Program-made: the position numbers and the translations under genes
The notes under the pieces: generated by a model
The model's input: only the letters and a program-made list of their open reading frames with translations
Database searches by the model: none
Told to the model about the DNA's origin: nothing
Shown here: positions 47,568 through 55,437 of the stretch, piece by piece
Numbering within the stretch: position 1 is the first letter of the stretch
Layout of the letters: every line of letters begins with the position of its first letter
Assembly (NCBI RefSeq): GCF_008704205.1
Contig: NZ_VXLC01000037.1
Span: 29,960 to 93,959 of the forward strand
Length of the DNA: 64,000 nt
Origin: Nocardia colli
GTDB lineage: Bacteria > Actinomycetota > Actinomycetes > Mycobacteriales > Mycobacteriaceae
Reading direction: 5' to 3'

Positions 47568-48926
47568 TTACGGGGCTACTGCGGCCTTGCCGGGCAGTAT
47601 CGAGTCCAGGGGGAGGTCGTCGCCTGCGTCGGGGACTTCGGTGCCGCGCAGCGACGTTCCGGCGGTTTCCCGCAGGAAGCACCAGGCGACCAGGCCGACG
47701 ATGCTCGCGCCGACCATGTAGGCGGCGGGGAACAGCGACCAGCCGGTCCATTCGATCGCGGCCTCGTTGACCAGCGGGGCGGTGCCGCCGAACGCCGCGG
47801 TGGAGACGTTGTAGGCCAGCGCGAAGCCGGCGTAGCGGACCTGGGTCGGGAAGATCGCCGGGAAGGTGGAGCTGATCGTGGACAACTGCGGGACGTACAG
47901 CAACCCGAGCACGACGAAGCCGGTGATCGCCCACGCGGTGCCCTGACCCATCAACCAATACAGCGGAATGGCCAGCAGACCCAGACCGACCAGCGAGAAC
48001 AGCCACATCGGCCGCCGGCCGATCCGGTCGGACAGCATGCCGAAGAACGGCAGCACCACCATCATCACGGTCTGGCCGATCAGCATCATCGTGGTCGCGC
48101 CGGATTCGCTCATGCCGATGGTCTTCTGCAGGTAGGTCGGCTGATAGGTGAGCAGCGTGTAGTTCACGACATTGAGGGCGACGACCAGCCCGGCCATGGT
48201 GAGCAGCTCGCGCCGGTAGGTGGTGACCAGTTCGCGCAGGCCACGCAGGCCGCCGGGCGGATGCTTCGTGTCCTCCTCGGCGACCTCGCTGAACACCGGG
48301 CTCTCGTCGAGTTTCGAGCGCAGGTACCAGCCGACCAGGCCGAGCGGGACGGCGAGCAGGAACGGGACGCGCCAGCCCCAGCTGTGCATCGCGTCCGAGC
48401 CGAACGCGAGCTGGCAGACGAGCACCGTCGCCGAACCGCCGACAAAGCCTGCCAGCGTGCCGAATTCGAGGAAGCTGCCCAGGAATCCGCGGCGTTTGTC
48501 GCTCGCGCATTCGGCCAGATATGTTGCGGCGCCGCCGTATTCACCGCCGGTGGAGAAGCCCTGGACGACGCGCAGCGCGATGAGCAGGATCGGCGCGAAG
48601 ACGCCGATCTCGGTATGGGTCGGCAGCAGGCCGATGGCGCCGGTGGCCGCGGCCATCAGCAGAATCGTGGTGGCCAGCACGGCCTTTCGGCCGATCCGGT
48701 CGCCGAGCGGACCCCACACCATGCCGCCGAGCGGGCGCAGCAGGAACGAGACGGCGAAGCCGAGCATGGTGCCGAGCGTGCCGAGGTCGCCGGGGAAGAA
48801 GGCGTCGGTCAGGTAGGTTGCCGTCGCCGCGTAGACGCCGTAGTCGAACCATTCGGTGGCGTTGCCCATCGCCGAAGCGGCGACCGATCGCCGTAGTGGA
48901 AAACTCTCGGGGTCCCCGTCAGTCAC
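47568..48926 (-). CDS. MHS-family (metabolite:H+ symporter) MFS transporter
   Basis: A 452-residue transporter of the proline/betaine-citrate type. It begins with the MHS-typical ASAMGNATEWFDYGVYA, then 12 membrane helices, GDRIGRKAVLATTI (loop 2-3), RVVQGFSTGGEYGGAATYLAE (helix 4-5, diagnostic of MHS) and DRIGRRPMWLFS (loop 8-9). The GTG at 48926 follows GGAGAGG; an upstream extension of the frame has no membrane or conserved character. The substrate is likely a small carboxylate, betaine or proline. The gene stands alone between the low-complexity array and lnt. Confidence 0.9.
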   Translation of the reverse strand: MTDGDPESFPLRRSVAASAMGNATEWFDYGVYAATATYLTDAFFPGDLGTLGTMLGFAVSFLLRPLGGMVWGPLGDRIGRKAVLATTILLMAAATGAIGLLPTHTEIGVFAPILLIALRVVQGFSTGGEYGGAATYLAECASDKRRGFLGSFLEFGTLAGFVGGSATVLVCQLAFGSDAMHSWGWRVPFLLAVPLGLVGWYLRSKLDESPVFSEVAEEDTKHPPGGLRGLRELVTTYRRELLTMAGLVVALNVVNYTLLTYQPTYLQKTIGMSESGATTMMLIGQTVMMVVLPFFGMLSDRIGRRPMWLFSLVGLGLLAIPLYWLMGQGTAWAITGFVVLGLLYVPQLSTISSTFPAIFPTQVRYAGFALAYNVSTAAFGGTAPLVNEAAIEWTGWSLFPAAYMVGASIVGLVAWCFLRETAGTSLRGTEVPDAGDDLPLDSILPGKAAVAP

Positions 48927-49170
48927 GTGCGCGTCCTCTCCAGCCCGACGAACGGACCTCGTTTCGGCCCGCCTCCGGAGTTCTGACACCAGAGGCCGGG
49001 CACGAATTAGACCGATACCCACGTTTCGTTTCGCGCAAACAGCGGCCCGCCGATGCGTACGCGCCGGACGAACGTCGCTACCTGCGGTGAAGTGCGTGAA
49101 TGTCAGAATGGTAACGACTTGATAACGGTGCCGCAACCGGGCAGCGCCAGCTCGTCGCCGAGGCCGCCCG

Positions 49171-50595
49171 TCAGTGCGGGCCGAAGGTCGTTCGCCTGCG
49201 CCACGCCGCCCCGCCGAGGGTGACCCCGAACAGAGCCACGCACGTCCAGCCGAACCAGTTCCCGAACCGGGTGTACACCGTGCCGCCCGACGTGAGCGGG
49301 ATATCGGCGAGTATGGCCCGCGTCACTGTGACATCCGTTGTCGCGGAGGCGAGTACGTGCCCGCGCGAATCGCTCGCCACGAGTTCCCCGAGTTGCGGAG
49401 CGCGCGCGACGCCCATTCCGGATTCGACGCCGCGCAGCACGGCCATCCGGCTGTGCAGCCAGTAGTCGCTGGTGAAATCGAGTGCGGGAACAAGCAGTAA
49501 CGTCGCGCCGCGGCGCTGGTTCGCCAGCACGAGGTCCGGATGGTCGAGGTCGTAGCAGATCGCCAACGCCCACGGCCGGCCGGGGACGTTCTGCCATCGA
49601 GTGCCCGGCCGGTGCTCGTCCTCCAGCCCGGTGATCAAGTAGTGCTTGGCGTACTGCACCCCGGACGGGTAGTCGATCGCGGCGTTGTAGCTGATGCCGC
49701 CGGTGGTGAGGATCAGCCCGGCGACAACCTGAATATTGCGTCGCGTCGCCACCTCCGTCAGCGGCCCGGACAGCACCGCGAGCGTGGAATCATCGGCCCG
49801 CCAAGCTTTTTCCGGCAGTACCACCGCTTGCGCACCTGCGTCGGCCAGTCGTTCGATCTCGTCGACGGTCCGCATCAACATGTCGCGACCTTCCGCCGAA
49901 TCGACGGGCACGTAGTCCGGCGGCTGCGCCACCGCGACCAGTCCCACCCGCACCGAATCGTGTTCCTGCGGAACGGCTAGCCGCCAGAAACCGAACGCAC
50001 CGACCGCAATCAGCGCAACCGCAGTCGTGCCGAGCACCCGAAGACGTTGTGCCCGAGTGACTTCTGGAACGAACAACACCGCGACCGCGGACGGCACCAG
50101 CAAGATCAGGAAGGTGACACCCCACGCCCCGGTCAGTGCGGTCGTCTGGATAACGGGCAACACATCGGCCTGCGTGTAGGCGATGCTCCACCACGCACCG
50201 AACGGACCCGCAACTGCGAGTAGGAATTCCACCGTCACCCAACCGGTGGGCAGTGCCACGACTGCCAAACCTGCCCGCCCGCCGAGCAACAGCCTGCGCG
50301 TCACCGTGACGATGCCACCGAACAGCAACGCGGTTCCACCGAGCAGCAGCACCGTCACCGGGACCAGCTGTTCGAGCGTCTCGGTGAAGTACGGCCACAT
50401 CTGCAGCTCGCCACCGAGCCAGGACAGGTACCCGGCGAGGAATGCCGTCACCGCGGACACCCTCGGCGCCAGCAGCAACACCGGTAATGGAGCAAGAAAG
50501 GCCAAGCCGGGCAACGGACGCAAGCCGGTACCGAAATGCCAGAGCAGCGCGGAAGTCACGATCGCCAGCGCGGCGAACAGAAAGCGTTTCACCAC
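49171..50595 (-). CDS. lnt: Apolipoprotein N-acyltransferase
   Basis: A 474-residue membrane enzyme that adds the third acyl chain to lipoproteins. The N-terminal 190 residues hold about six membrane helices. A nitrilase-fold domain follows outside the membrane with the triad Glu in VLPEKAW, Lys in YAKHYLI and Cys in ALAICYDLDHP. A last helix is near the C-terminus (FGWTCVALFGVTLGG). It is a little shorter than E. coli Lnt. Several lipoproteins in this window (binding protein, multicopper oxidase, ModA) are potential substrates. Actinomycetes often carry more than one Lnt, so this may be a paralogue with a narrower role. Start is GTG at 50595. Confidence 0.85.
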   Translation of the reverse strand: MVKRFLFAALAIVTSALLWHFGTGLRPLPGLAFLAPLPVLLLAPRVSAVTAFLAGYLSWLGGELQMWPYFTETLEQLVPVTVLLLGGTALLFGGIVTVTRRLLLGGRAGLAVVALPTGWVTVEFLLAVAGPFGAWWSIAYTQADVLPVIQTTALTGAWGVTFLILLVPSAVAVLFVPEVTRAQRLRVLGTTAVALIAVGAFGFWRLAVPQEHDSVRVGLVAVAQPPDYVPVDSAEGRDMLMRTVDEIERLADAGAQAVVLPEKAWRADDSTLAVLSGPLTEVATRRNIQVVAGLILTTGGISYNAAIDYPSGVQYAKHYLITGLEDEHRPGTRWQNVPGRPWALAICYDLDHPDLVLANQRRGATLLLVPALDFTSDYWLHSRMAVLRGVESGMGVARAPQLGELVASDSRGHVLASATTDVTVTRAILADIPLTSGGTVYTRFGNWFGWTCVALFGVTLGGAAWRRRTTFGPH

Positions 50596-50667
50596 TTAGA
50601 TGTTCGGCACCCGACCCGTCCCGCACATCGCCGAAACGACCGAACCACGCCTCACTCGTGCGACGGA

Positions 50668-51327
50668 TCAACCGGCCACAGCCCCCGGCTTCACCAGTCC
50701 TGCCTCATACGCGAACACCACCGCCTGCACCCGATCCCGTAGCCCGAGCTTCGCCAGCACCGAGCTGACATGCGTCTTCACCGTGTGCTCGCTGACCGAC
50801 AGCGCCGCCGCGACTTCGGCATTGGAGAGCCCACGCGCCAACTGCCGCAACGTATCTCGCTCCCGTTCGGTCAGCTCGCCGAGCCGCCGCGCGAGCTCGG
50901 GCCGTGGATGTCCGCGCCCGGTGAGCTCGGCGATCAGCCGCCGGGTGACCGTCGGCGCCAGCAGGGCCTCGCCGGCCGCGACGACGCGGACCGCGTCGAC
51001 CAACTCGTCGCGGCGCACATCCTTGAGCAGGAATCCGCTGGCTCCCGCCCGCAGGGCATCGAAGACATATTCGTCGAGGTCGAACATGGTGAGCACCAAC
51101 ACTTTCGCTGAGGTCTCGGCACAGATCCGGTGGGTAGCGGCCACGCCGTCCAGGCGCGGCATCCTGACGTCCATGACCACCACATCGGGGGTCAGCGCGC
51201 GGGCTTTCTCGATCGCCTCCAGTCCGTCGGCGGCCTCGCCGACCACGGTGATATCCGGTTGGGCGCCGAGGATCAGGCCGAAACCGGCCCGGAACAGGTC
51301 CTGGTCGTCTACCACGAGCACGCGCAC
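50668..51327 (-). CDS. NarL/FixJ-family response regulator
   Basis: A 219-residue regulator: receiver domain with VVDDQ, phospho-acceptor Asp53 in VVVMDVRMPRLDG, TMFD and LLKD switch residues, and a LuxR-type DNA-binding end (LTERERDTLRQLARGLSNAEVAAALSVSEHTVKTHV). GTG at 51327 lies 6 bases after AAGGAG. The upstream kinase stop is 2 bases away, so they form an operon. No target site can be pointed to. Confidence 0.93.
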   Translation of the reverse strand: MRVLVVDDQDLFRAGFGLILGAQPDITVVGEAADGLEAIEKARALTPDVVVMDVRMPRLDGVAATHRICAETSAKVLVLTMFDLDEYVFDALRAGASGFLLKDVRRDELVDAVRVVAAGEALLAPTVTRRLIAELTGRGHPRPELARRLGELTERERDTLRQLARGLSNAEVAAALSVSEHTVKTHVSSVLAKLGLRDRVQAVVFAYEAGLVKPGAVAG

Positions 51328-51329
51328 GC

Positions 51330-52484
51330 TCAACTCCTTTGTCCGAGAGGCAGTTCGGCGGCGACGTCGAAACCGTTGTCCGAGGGGCCATGTCGCAACG
51401 TTCCGCCGGCGCCGGTGACTCGTTCGCGCATCCCGAGCAGTCCGTACCCGCCGGGCGCCGACCGCGCCCGGCCCGCGCCGTCGTCGGAAACCCGCACCGT
51501 CAGCAGCTGATCCGACCAGCGCAGCGACACCCGCACCGCGGTCGCGCGCGCGTGCTTCATGGTGTTGGCCAACGCTTCCTGCACCACCCGGTACGCGGTG
51601 ACCGCTACGTCGTCGGACACCGCACGCCGCGCGCCGTCCTCGTCCAGCGACGCGGCCAGCCCGCCCCGCCGCGACAGCTCGACCAGGTCGGCGATCGCCT
51701 CGATGCCGGGTTGGTGTCGCGGATCGGCGGATTCGCCGCGCAACGTATCGAGACTGCGCCGAAGCTGTTGCACCGCAACCCGGCCGGTATCCGCGATGCT
51801 CGCGAACGCGGCGTCCGCCCGCGCTCGATCGGTGAGCAGCGGACCGGTCTCGGCCTGGACGATCATCGCGCCCACCGAGTGGGTGACGATGTCGTGCATG
51901 TCCCTGGCGATCCGCAGGCGCTCCCGGTCCAAGGCCGCGAGGCGTTCCTCGTCGAGTCGCCGGGCGCGCTCCTCGAGCATCTCGATCTGCGCCCGCCGCG
52001 CGCGAACACCGGTACCCAGCGACCACGCGGTGAGGAAGGACATCGCCGCGTACGCATAGGAATCCGGGCTCTCGGCCGGAATGACCAGGGAGATCAGGAT
52101 GCCGGCCACACCGGCCACGAACGCCCCTCGCCGCCGCACCGGCGGGCTGTACGCGGCGATGGTGTACGCGCAGACCACGGTGCCGTAGGGCAGTTCGGGC
52201 ATGGCGTGCAGGCAGGCGAGCACGGTCATGGCCGGGCCCACCACCAGGAACACCGTGAGCGGTGCGCGCCGCCGCCACAGCACCGGCACGGACGCGACCG
52301 CCGACAGCGCGATCACCCACCAGGGCTGGTCCGCGAAGACCGCGGGCCCGACGGTGACGAGGGTGACCACCACGGTCAGCACGACATCGACCGTGCCGGG
52401 CGGGAAGCGCTCGACCCGTTCGATCAGCCGCCGCGTCGCGTCGTCCGCGGCCCGGGTGGCCGCACGGATTAGCCTCACAAACAA
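51330..52484 (-). CDS. NarL-class sensor histidine kinase
   Basis: A 384-residue kinase. Four to five membrane helices (about 31-155) precede a coiled segment (ARRAQIEMLEERARRLDEERLAALDRERLRI) and the HisKA_3 box RDMHDIVTHSVGAM with His197. The ATPase domain has the N-box region VVQEALANTMKHA and GYGLLGMRERVTGAGG. The TTG at 52484 and a GTG at 52478 are both usable starts; neither has a strong ribosome site. It pairs with the response regulator 2 bases downstream. The ligand is unknown. Such loop-poor sensors (little sequence outside the membrane) often sense envelope stress. Confidence 0.9.
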   Translation of the reverse strand: MFVRLIRAATRAADDATRRLIERVERFPPGTVDVVLTVVVTLVTVGPAVFADQPWWVIALSAVASVPVLWRRRAPLTVFLVVGPAMTVLACLHAMPELPYGTVVCAYTIAAYSPPVRRRGAFVAGVAGILISLVIPAESPDSYAYAAMSFLTAWSLGTGVRARRAQIEMLEERARRLDEERLAALDRERLRIARDMHDIVTHSVGAMIVQAETGPLLTDRARADAAFASIADTGRVAVQQLRRSLDTLRGESADPRHQPGIEAIADLVELSRRGGLAASLDEDGARRAVSDDVAVTAYRVVQEALANTMKHARATAVRVSLRWSDQLLTVRVSDDGAGRARSAPGGYGLLGMRERVTGAGGTLRHGPSDNGFDVAAELPLGQRS

Positions 52485-52582
52485 TCAGTCTGGACCGTTC
52501 GGCCGCCTGATCGCCTCACTCTCCGGATTGATACCCCCTCACCCCTGCGGATGAGGTTGCGGCAGCGCGACTTCGAGCGGGC

Positions 52583-53344
52583 TCAGCCGATCTGCTCGGC
52601 GAGGAACTCTTCCCAGGTCCGCGTGCCGAGCTGGGTGCCGTCGAAGGTCATGTTCGCGCCGGCCCGGTACACCTTGCCTGCCTTACCCGGCATCCGCACC
52701 GGCAGCAGCGGCCGCCGCTTCCCGGTCGCGTGCAGGTAGACGCGCACCAGCTCGGCCAGCTCATACACCCGCGGCCCGGCCAGATCCGGCACCAGCCCGG
52801 CTGGTTCGTCCAGCACCAGTTCGACCAGCCGCGCCGCGACGTCGCGCGAATCGACCGGCTGCAACCGCACCCCGCCCGGAATCGGCACCACCGGCAACTT
52901 CGCCAGCGTGCGCACCGCGTTCAACACCAGATCGTGGAACTGCGCGGCGCGCAACGTCGTCCACGGCACCCCCGACCCGGCGATGATCTGTTCCGCCTCC
53001 GCCTTGGCCCTGAAGTAGCCCAGCGGGATCGCGTCCGCCGCGATGACCGAGATGTACACGATGTGGCCCACCGCCGCGCGTGCCGCCGCGTCCACCAGAT
53101 GCGCGGTGGCCACGTCGTCACCCTTCGGTCCGCCCGCGAGGTGCAGCACGGTCTCGACCCCGTCGACCGCGGCCGCCACCCCTTCGCCTTTGAGCAGGTC
53201 GCCGGTCACATATTCGATGCCGTCCACCGGCTCGTGCGGGTTGCGGCTCAGCAGCCGCACTTTCGCCCCCGCGGCCACCAGCAGCGGAACCACATGCTGC
53301 CCCAACGTGCCGGTCCCGCCGGTAACCAGAATCGTCCCAGTCAT
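52583..53344 (-). CDS. NmrA/SDR-like NAD(P)-binding protein
   Basis: A 253-residue atypical SDR. TILVTGGTGTLGQHVVPLL (residues 4-22) is the GGxGxxG loop; RLLSRNP after beta-2 suggests NADP(H). VLHLAGGPKGDD, HIVYISVIAADAIPLGYFRAKAEAEQII (Tyr and Lys of the extended SDR type) and PWTTLRAAQFHDLVLNAV fit NmrA-like or atypical SDR proteins that act as redox sensors or reductases. The ATG at 53344 opens directly on the first beta strand. It is monocistronic. Confidence 0.88.
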   Translation of the reverse strand: MTGTILVTGGTGTLGQHVVPLLVAAGAKVRLLSRNPHEPVDGIEYVTGDLLKGEGVAAAVDGVETVLHLAGGPKGDDVATAHLVDAAARAAVGHIVYISVIAADAIPLGYFRAKAEAEQIIAGSGVPWTTLRAAQFHDLVLNAVRTLAKLPVVPIPGGVRLQPVDSRDVAARLVELVLDEPAGLVPDLAGPRVYELAELVRVYLHATGKRRPLLPVRMPGKAGKVYRAGANMTFDGTQLGTRTWEEFLAEQIG

Positions 53345-53438
53345 TGTCGTTCCCTCTCGTCCCGGGCCGGGAGTCGCCTCCCGGCCACCGCAGCAGCTCT
53401 TCACCGATATGACGAAGCAGCGTGCGCGGGTGTGACAA

Positions 53439-53804
53439 TCCGGGGTCGGCCACCTGCTCGTCGACCATGCGGACCTGTTCGATCGGAGCTGGTCGGCCGA
53501 TACGGTGGCCGCGCCGCAGCCGGGGGAGGAGCCGGCGCGGCTACCGCGGCCGGTCGATTCGATGACGCCGAATCCGGCCGTAATCCATGACGGCCGTTTC
53601 GATTTCGTGGTCTGGAACGACGCGTCCGTGCGGTGGTCGGCCGTCGCCCCGGCGACGAGCGGCCGGCCGCCCTCGATAACGACCGGCACCGGATCACCGC
53701 CGCGCTGGCGTGATCAGCTACTCGCAGGCCAGGTTTCCTCGATGATCAGCCGGTCGGTGCGCACCGCCGCGGCGTGGTGCTCGGCGACCAGGTCGGGCGG
53801 GTAG
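53439..53804 (+). pseudogene. Possible remnant of an XRE regulator's MmyB-like ligand domain
   Basis: An open frame without a good start or ribosome site reads HLLVDHADLFDRSWSADTVA, then PRPVDSMTPNPAVIHDGRFDFVVWNDASVRW. The second part resembles the MmyB-like domain of actinobacterial XRE regulators (LDS...PA.V..GR.D.V.WN). After about residue 70 the frame loses protein character and runs into the antisense of the next gene. No helix-turn-helix is present upstream. I read it as a fragment; chance resemblance is possible. Confidence 0.3.
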
Positions 53805-54073
53805 GTCGGCCACAGGGTGATGGCGCCGCTGGCCTTGTCGATGGTGCTCACCGTGCCGCCGATGGGCAGCGGGCTTGGCGGAGTGCGGGTTTCGGTGGGT
53901 GGCGGCGGGGTGAAGATGGCGACGACGACGAAGCAGCTGTCGAATTCGGTGATCCGATTGGTGATCCCGCGTCCGGCGTCGTCGTCGAAGGACAGGTAGC
54001 GCTCGGTGAGGCGTTCGGCTTCGGCGAGGGTCACCGGGGTGGTGCACTCGGTCGGGTAAGCATGGATGTCCAT
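53714..54073 (-). CDS. Small protein of unknown function, possibly immunity-like
   Basis: A 119-residue cytoplasmic protein from the ATG at 54073. It begins MDIHAYPTECTTPVTLAEAERLTERYL and ends in GGTVSTIDKASGAITLWPTYPPDLVAEHHAAAVRTD. The pattern of a beta hairpin reading VDK.TG...WP..PP..VA is reminiscent of YrhB/Imm35-type immunity proteins of polymorphic toxins, but no toxin gene adjoins and the match is from memory. The frame extends upstream without protein-like content. Monocistronic, between NmrA-like and TetR genes. Confidence 0.6.
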   Translation of the reverse strand: MDIHAYPTECTTPVTLAEAERLTERYLSFDDDAGRGITNRITEFDSCFVVVAIFTPPPPTETRTPPSPLPIGGTVSTIDKASGAITLWPTYPPDLVAEHHAAAVRTDRLIIEETWPASS

Positions 54074-54201
54074 GGTGTCGACGGCGGCCACCGGCGGTGG
54101 CGCCAACTCCTTTCCGCAATCCTGGTGCCCCACTGTGCCGTACGCGCGCGCGGGTTGTTCGCGTTGTCCGGGATTTGCTGCCGGACGGCGGAGTTTGCCG
54201 G

Positions 54202-54768
54202 TCAGTCGAAGCGCACGGTGGCGAGCATACGGCGCGCGAGGACCTCGGGGTCGGCGTCCCCGGCCAGGCTCGAATTGTCCAGCGCCCCTTCGCGCCACAG
54301 CGCGGCGAAACCGTGCACCAGCGACCAGGCGGCCAGCTGCGTGGCCTGCTGTTGCTCAGCGTTGCCGGGAGCGACGACCGACACTCCGGCGCGCAGCGCG
54401 GCCGCCGACCGCAGGCGCGCCTCGTCCAGGCGCGGATCGTCGGCGCGTAACAGGCTGTGCCGGAACATCACGTCGAAATGCCCGGGATGCTCGCGCGCGA
54501 ACCGGATGTAGGCGACGGCGACCTCGCGGAAGTCGCCGGCGGCCTGCGCGAGCTCGGCGCTGAGCAGTTCGAATCCCTCGATGGCCAGCGCGGTCAGCAC
54601 GCCGGACCGGTCGCCGAAGTGGTGTGCGGGCGCCGCGTGCGAGACGCCCGCCCGCCGGGCCAGTTCGCGCAGGGACACCGCGTCGACGCCGTCGCTCGCG
54701 ATCTGGTCGGCCGCCGCCGCCAGGATGGTGGCCCGCAGATCGCCGTGGTGATAGCCGCTCTTCGCCAT
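54202..54768 (-). CDS. TetR-family transcriptional repressor
   Basis: A 188-residue regulator. The N-terminal HTH is typical: YHHGDLRATILAAAADQIASDGVDAVSLRELARRAGVSHAAPAHHFGDRSGVLTALA. The C-terminal helical domain resembles TetR_C_33/WHG-type ligand domains (VAVAYIRFAREHPGHFDVMFRHSLL). It is divergent from the DoxX-like gene, with a 98-bp shared region that holds a strong promoter for doxX and a 6-9-6 palindrome over its -10. Repression of doxX, and perhaps of itself, is the obvious inference. Confidence 0.92.
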   Translation of the reverse strand: MAKSGYHHGDLRATILAAAADQIASDGVDAVSLRELARRAGVSHAAPAHHFGDRSGVLTALAIEGFELLSAELAQAAGDFREVAVAYIRFAREHPGHFDVMFRHSLLRADDPRLDEARLRSAAALRAGVSVVAPGNAEQQQATQLAAWSLVHGFAALWREGALDNSSLAGDADPEVLARRMLATVRFD

Positions 54769-54796
54769 GTCTCGATGGTGCCCGAGAATCTAGCCA

Positions 54797-54825
54797 TTGA
54801 CAAGTTTGCGGCCTCGTTCTAATCT
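54797..54825 (+). promoter_or_regulatory. Consensus-like sigma-70 promoter of the DoxX-like gene
   Basis: TTGACA (54797-54802) and TAATCT (54820-54825) are separated by exactly 17 bp, giving a start near 54832 and a ~35-base leader with AGGAG before the ATG at 54867. Such a close match to consensus is rare in this GC-rich genome and suggests a promoter that needs a repressor. Confidence 0.8.
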
Positions 54826-54841
54826 TTCCACTGTCAAGATT
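54821..54841. promoter_or_regulatory. Candidate TetR operator over the doxX -10
   Basis: AATCTT-N9-AAGATT is a perfect 6-9-6 inverted repeat covering the -10 and start site. A wider dyad, GTTCTAA (54816-54822) with TTAGAAC (54847-54853), surrounds it, and the -35 TTGACA has a mirror TGTCAA at 54832-54837. Nested symmetry fits binding of one or two TetR dimers. Confidence 0.6.
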
Positions 54842-54866
54842 GATCGTTAGAACGTAGGAGACCCTG

Positions 54867-55304
54867 ATGGCACCGCTGGTTGTACTCGCCGTCGTGACCG
54901 CACTGGCCCGGCTCATCGGCTGGTTGGCCGGACCCGAATGGCTGGATTCCTGGCCGCACGCCGTGGCACTCGGACTGGCGGCCATGTTCGTGCTGACCGC
55001 CAGCGCGCACTTCCTGTCCCCGCGGCGGGAGGCGTTGGTCGCGATGGTGCCGCCGAAACTGCCGAACCCGGCCGCGCTGGTCGCCCTCACCGGCGTCCTC
55101 GAACTGGCGGGCGGTGCCGGGCTGCTCATCCCGGCCACCTCGAAGCTCGCCGCCGGCGCACTGATCGTGATGCTGATCTGCTTGTTCCCGGCCAACATTC
55201 GAGCCGCGAAGGCGGACCTCGGCATCAAGACCATGCCGCTCCCGCTGCGCGCCGTCGTCCAGGTCGTCTTCCTCGCGGCCCTGGGTGTGGTCCTGTTCGG
55301 CTGA
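54867..55304 (+). CDS. DoxX-like membrane protein
   Basis: A 145-residue four-helix membrane protein. Helices run at about 3-20, 30-48 (FVLTASAHFLSPRREALVAMVP loop after it), 66-88 (LVALTGVLELAGGAGLLIP, the DoxX signature) and 92-106, with a C-terminal hydrophobic end (VVQVVFLAALGVVLFG). DoxX family proteins take part in redox or thiol-stress complexes or act as quinol-linked subunits. It is controlled by a strong promoter with a TetR-type palindrome and is followed 6 bases later by a strong terminator, so it is monocistronic. Confidence 0.88.
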   Translation: MAPLVVLAVVTALARLIGWLAGPEWLDSWPHAVALGLAAMFVLTASAHFLSPRREALVAMVPPKLPNPAALVALTGVLELAGGAGLLIPATSKLAAGALIVMLICLFPANIRAAKADLGIKTMPLPLRAVVQVVFLAALGVVLFG

Positions 55305-55309
55305 ACGCA

Positions 55310-55354
55310 CAAAGCCCGCTCCGGCAACGAGAACTGTTGCCAGAGCGGGCTTTG
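55310..55354 (+). terminator. Long hairpin terminator after the DoxX-like gene
   Basis: CAAAGCCCGCTC pairs with GAGCGGGCTTTG and, after a C-A mismatch, GGCAAC pairs with GTTGCC around a 7-base loop. Total stem is about 18 bp. It starts 5 bases after the stop codon. Confidence 0.88.
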
Positions 55355-55437
55355 CCGTGTTGTCGTGAGTCCATGGCGAGTCGAGGCCGGCGGTATACCG
55401 CTGGAGTGCAGGCAGTGTCGGGTTCCGGGGACCGGCA

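Noticed and set aside
53401..53697. A 98-codon minus-strand ORF upstream of the NmrA-like gene
   Set aside because: It has no ribosome site, its composition is Arg/Pro/Ser-rich without structure, and it is antisense to the better-looking MmyB-like frame.
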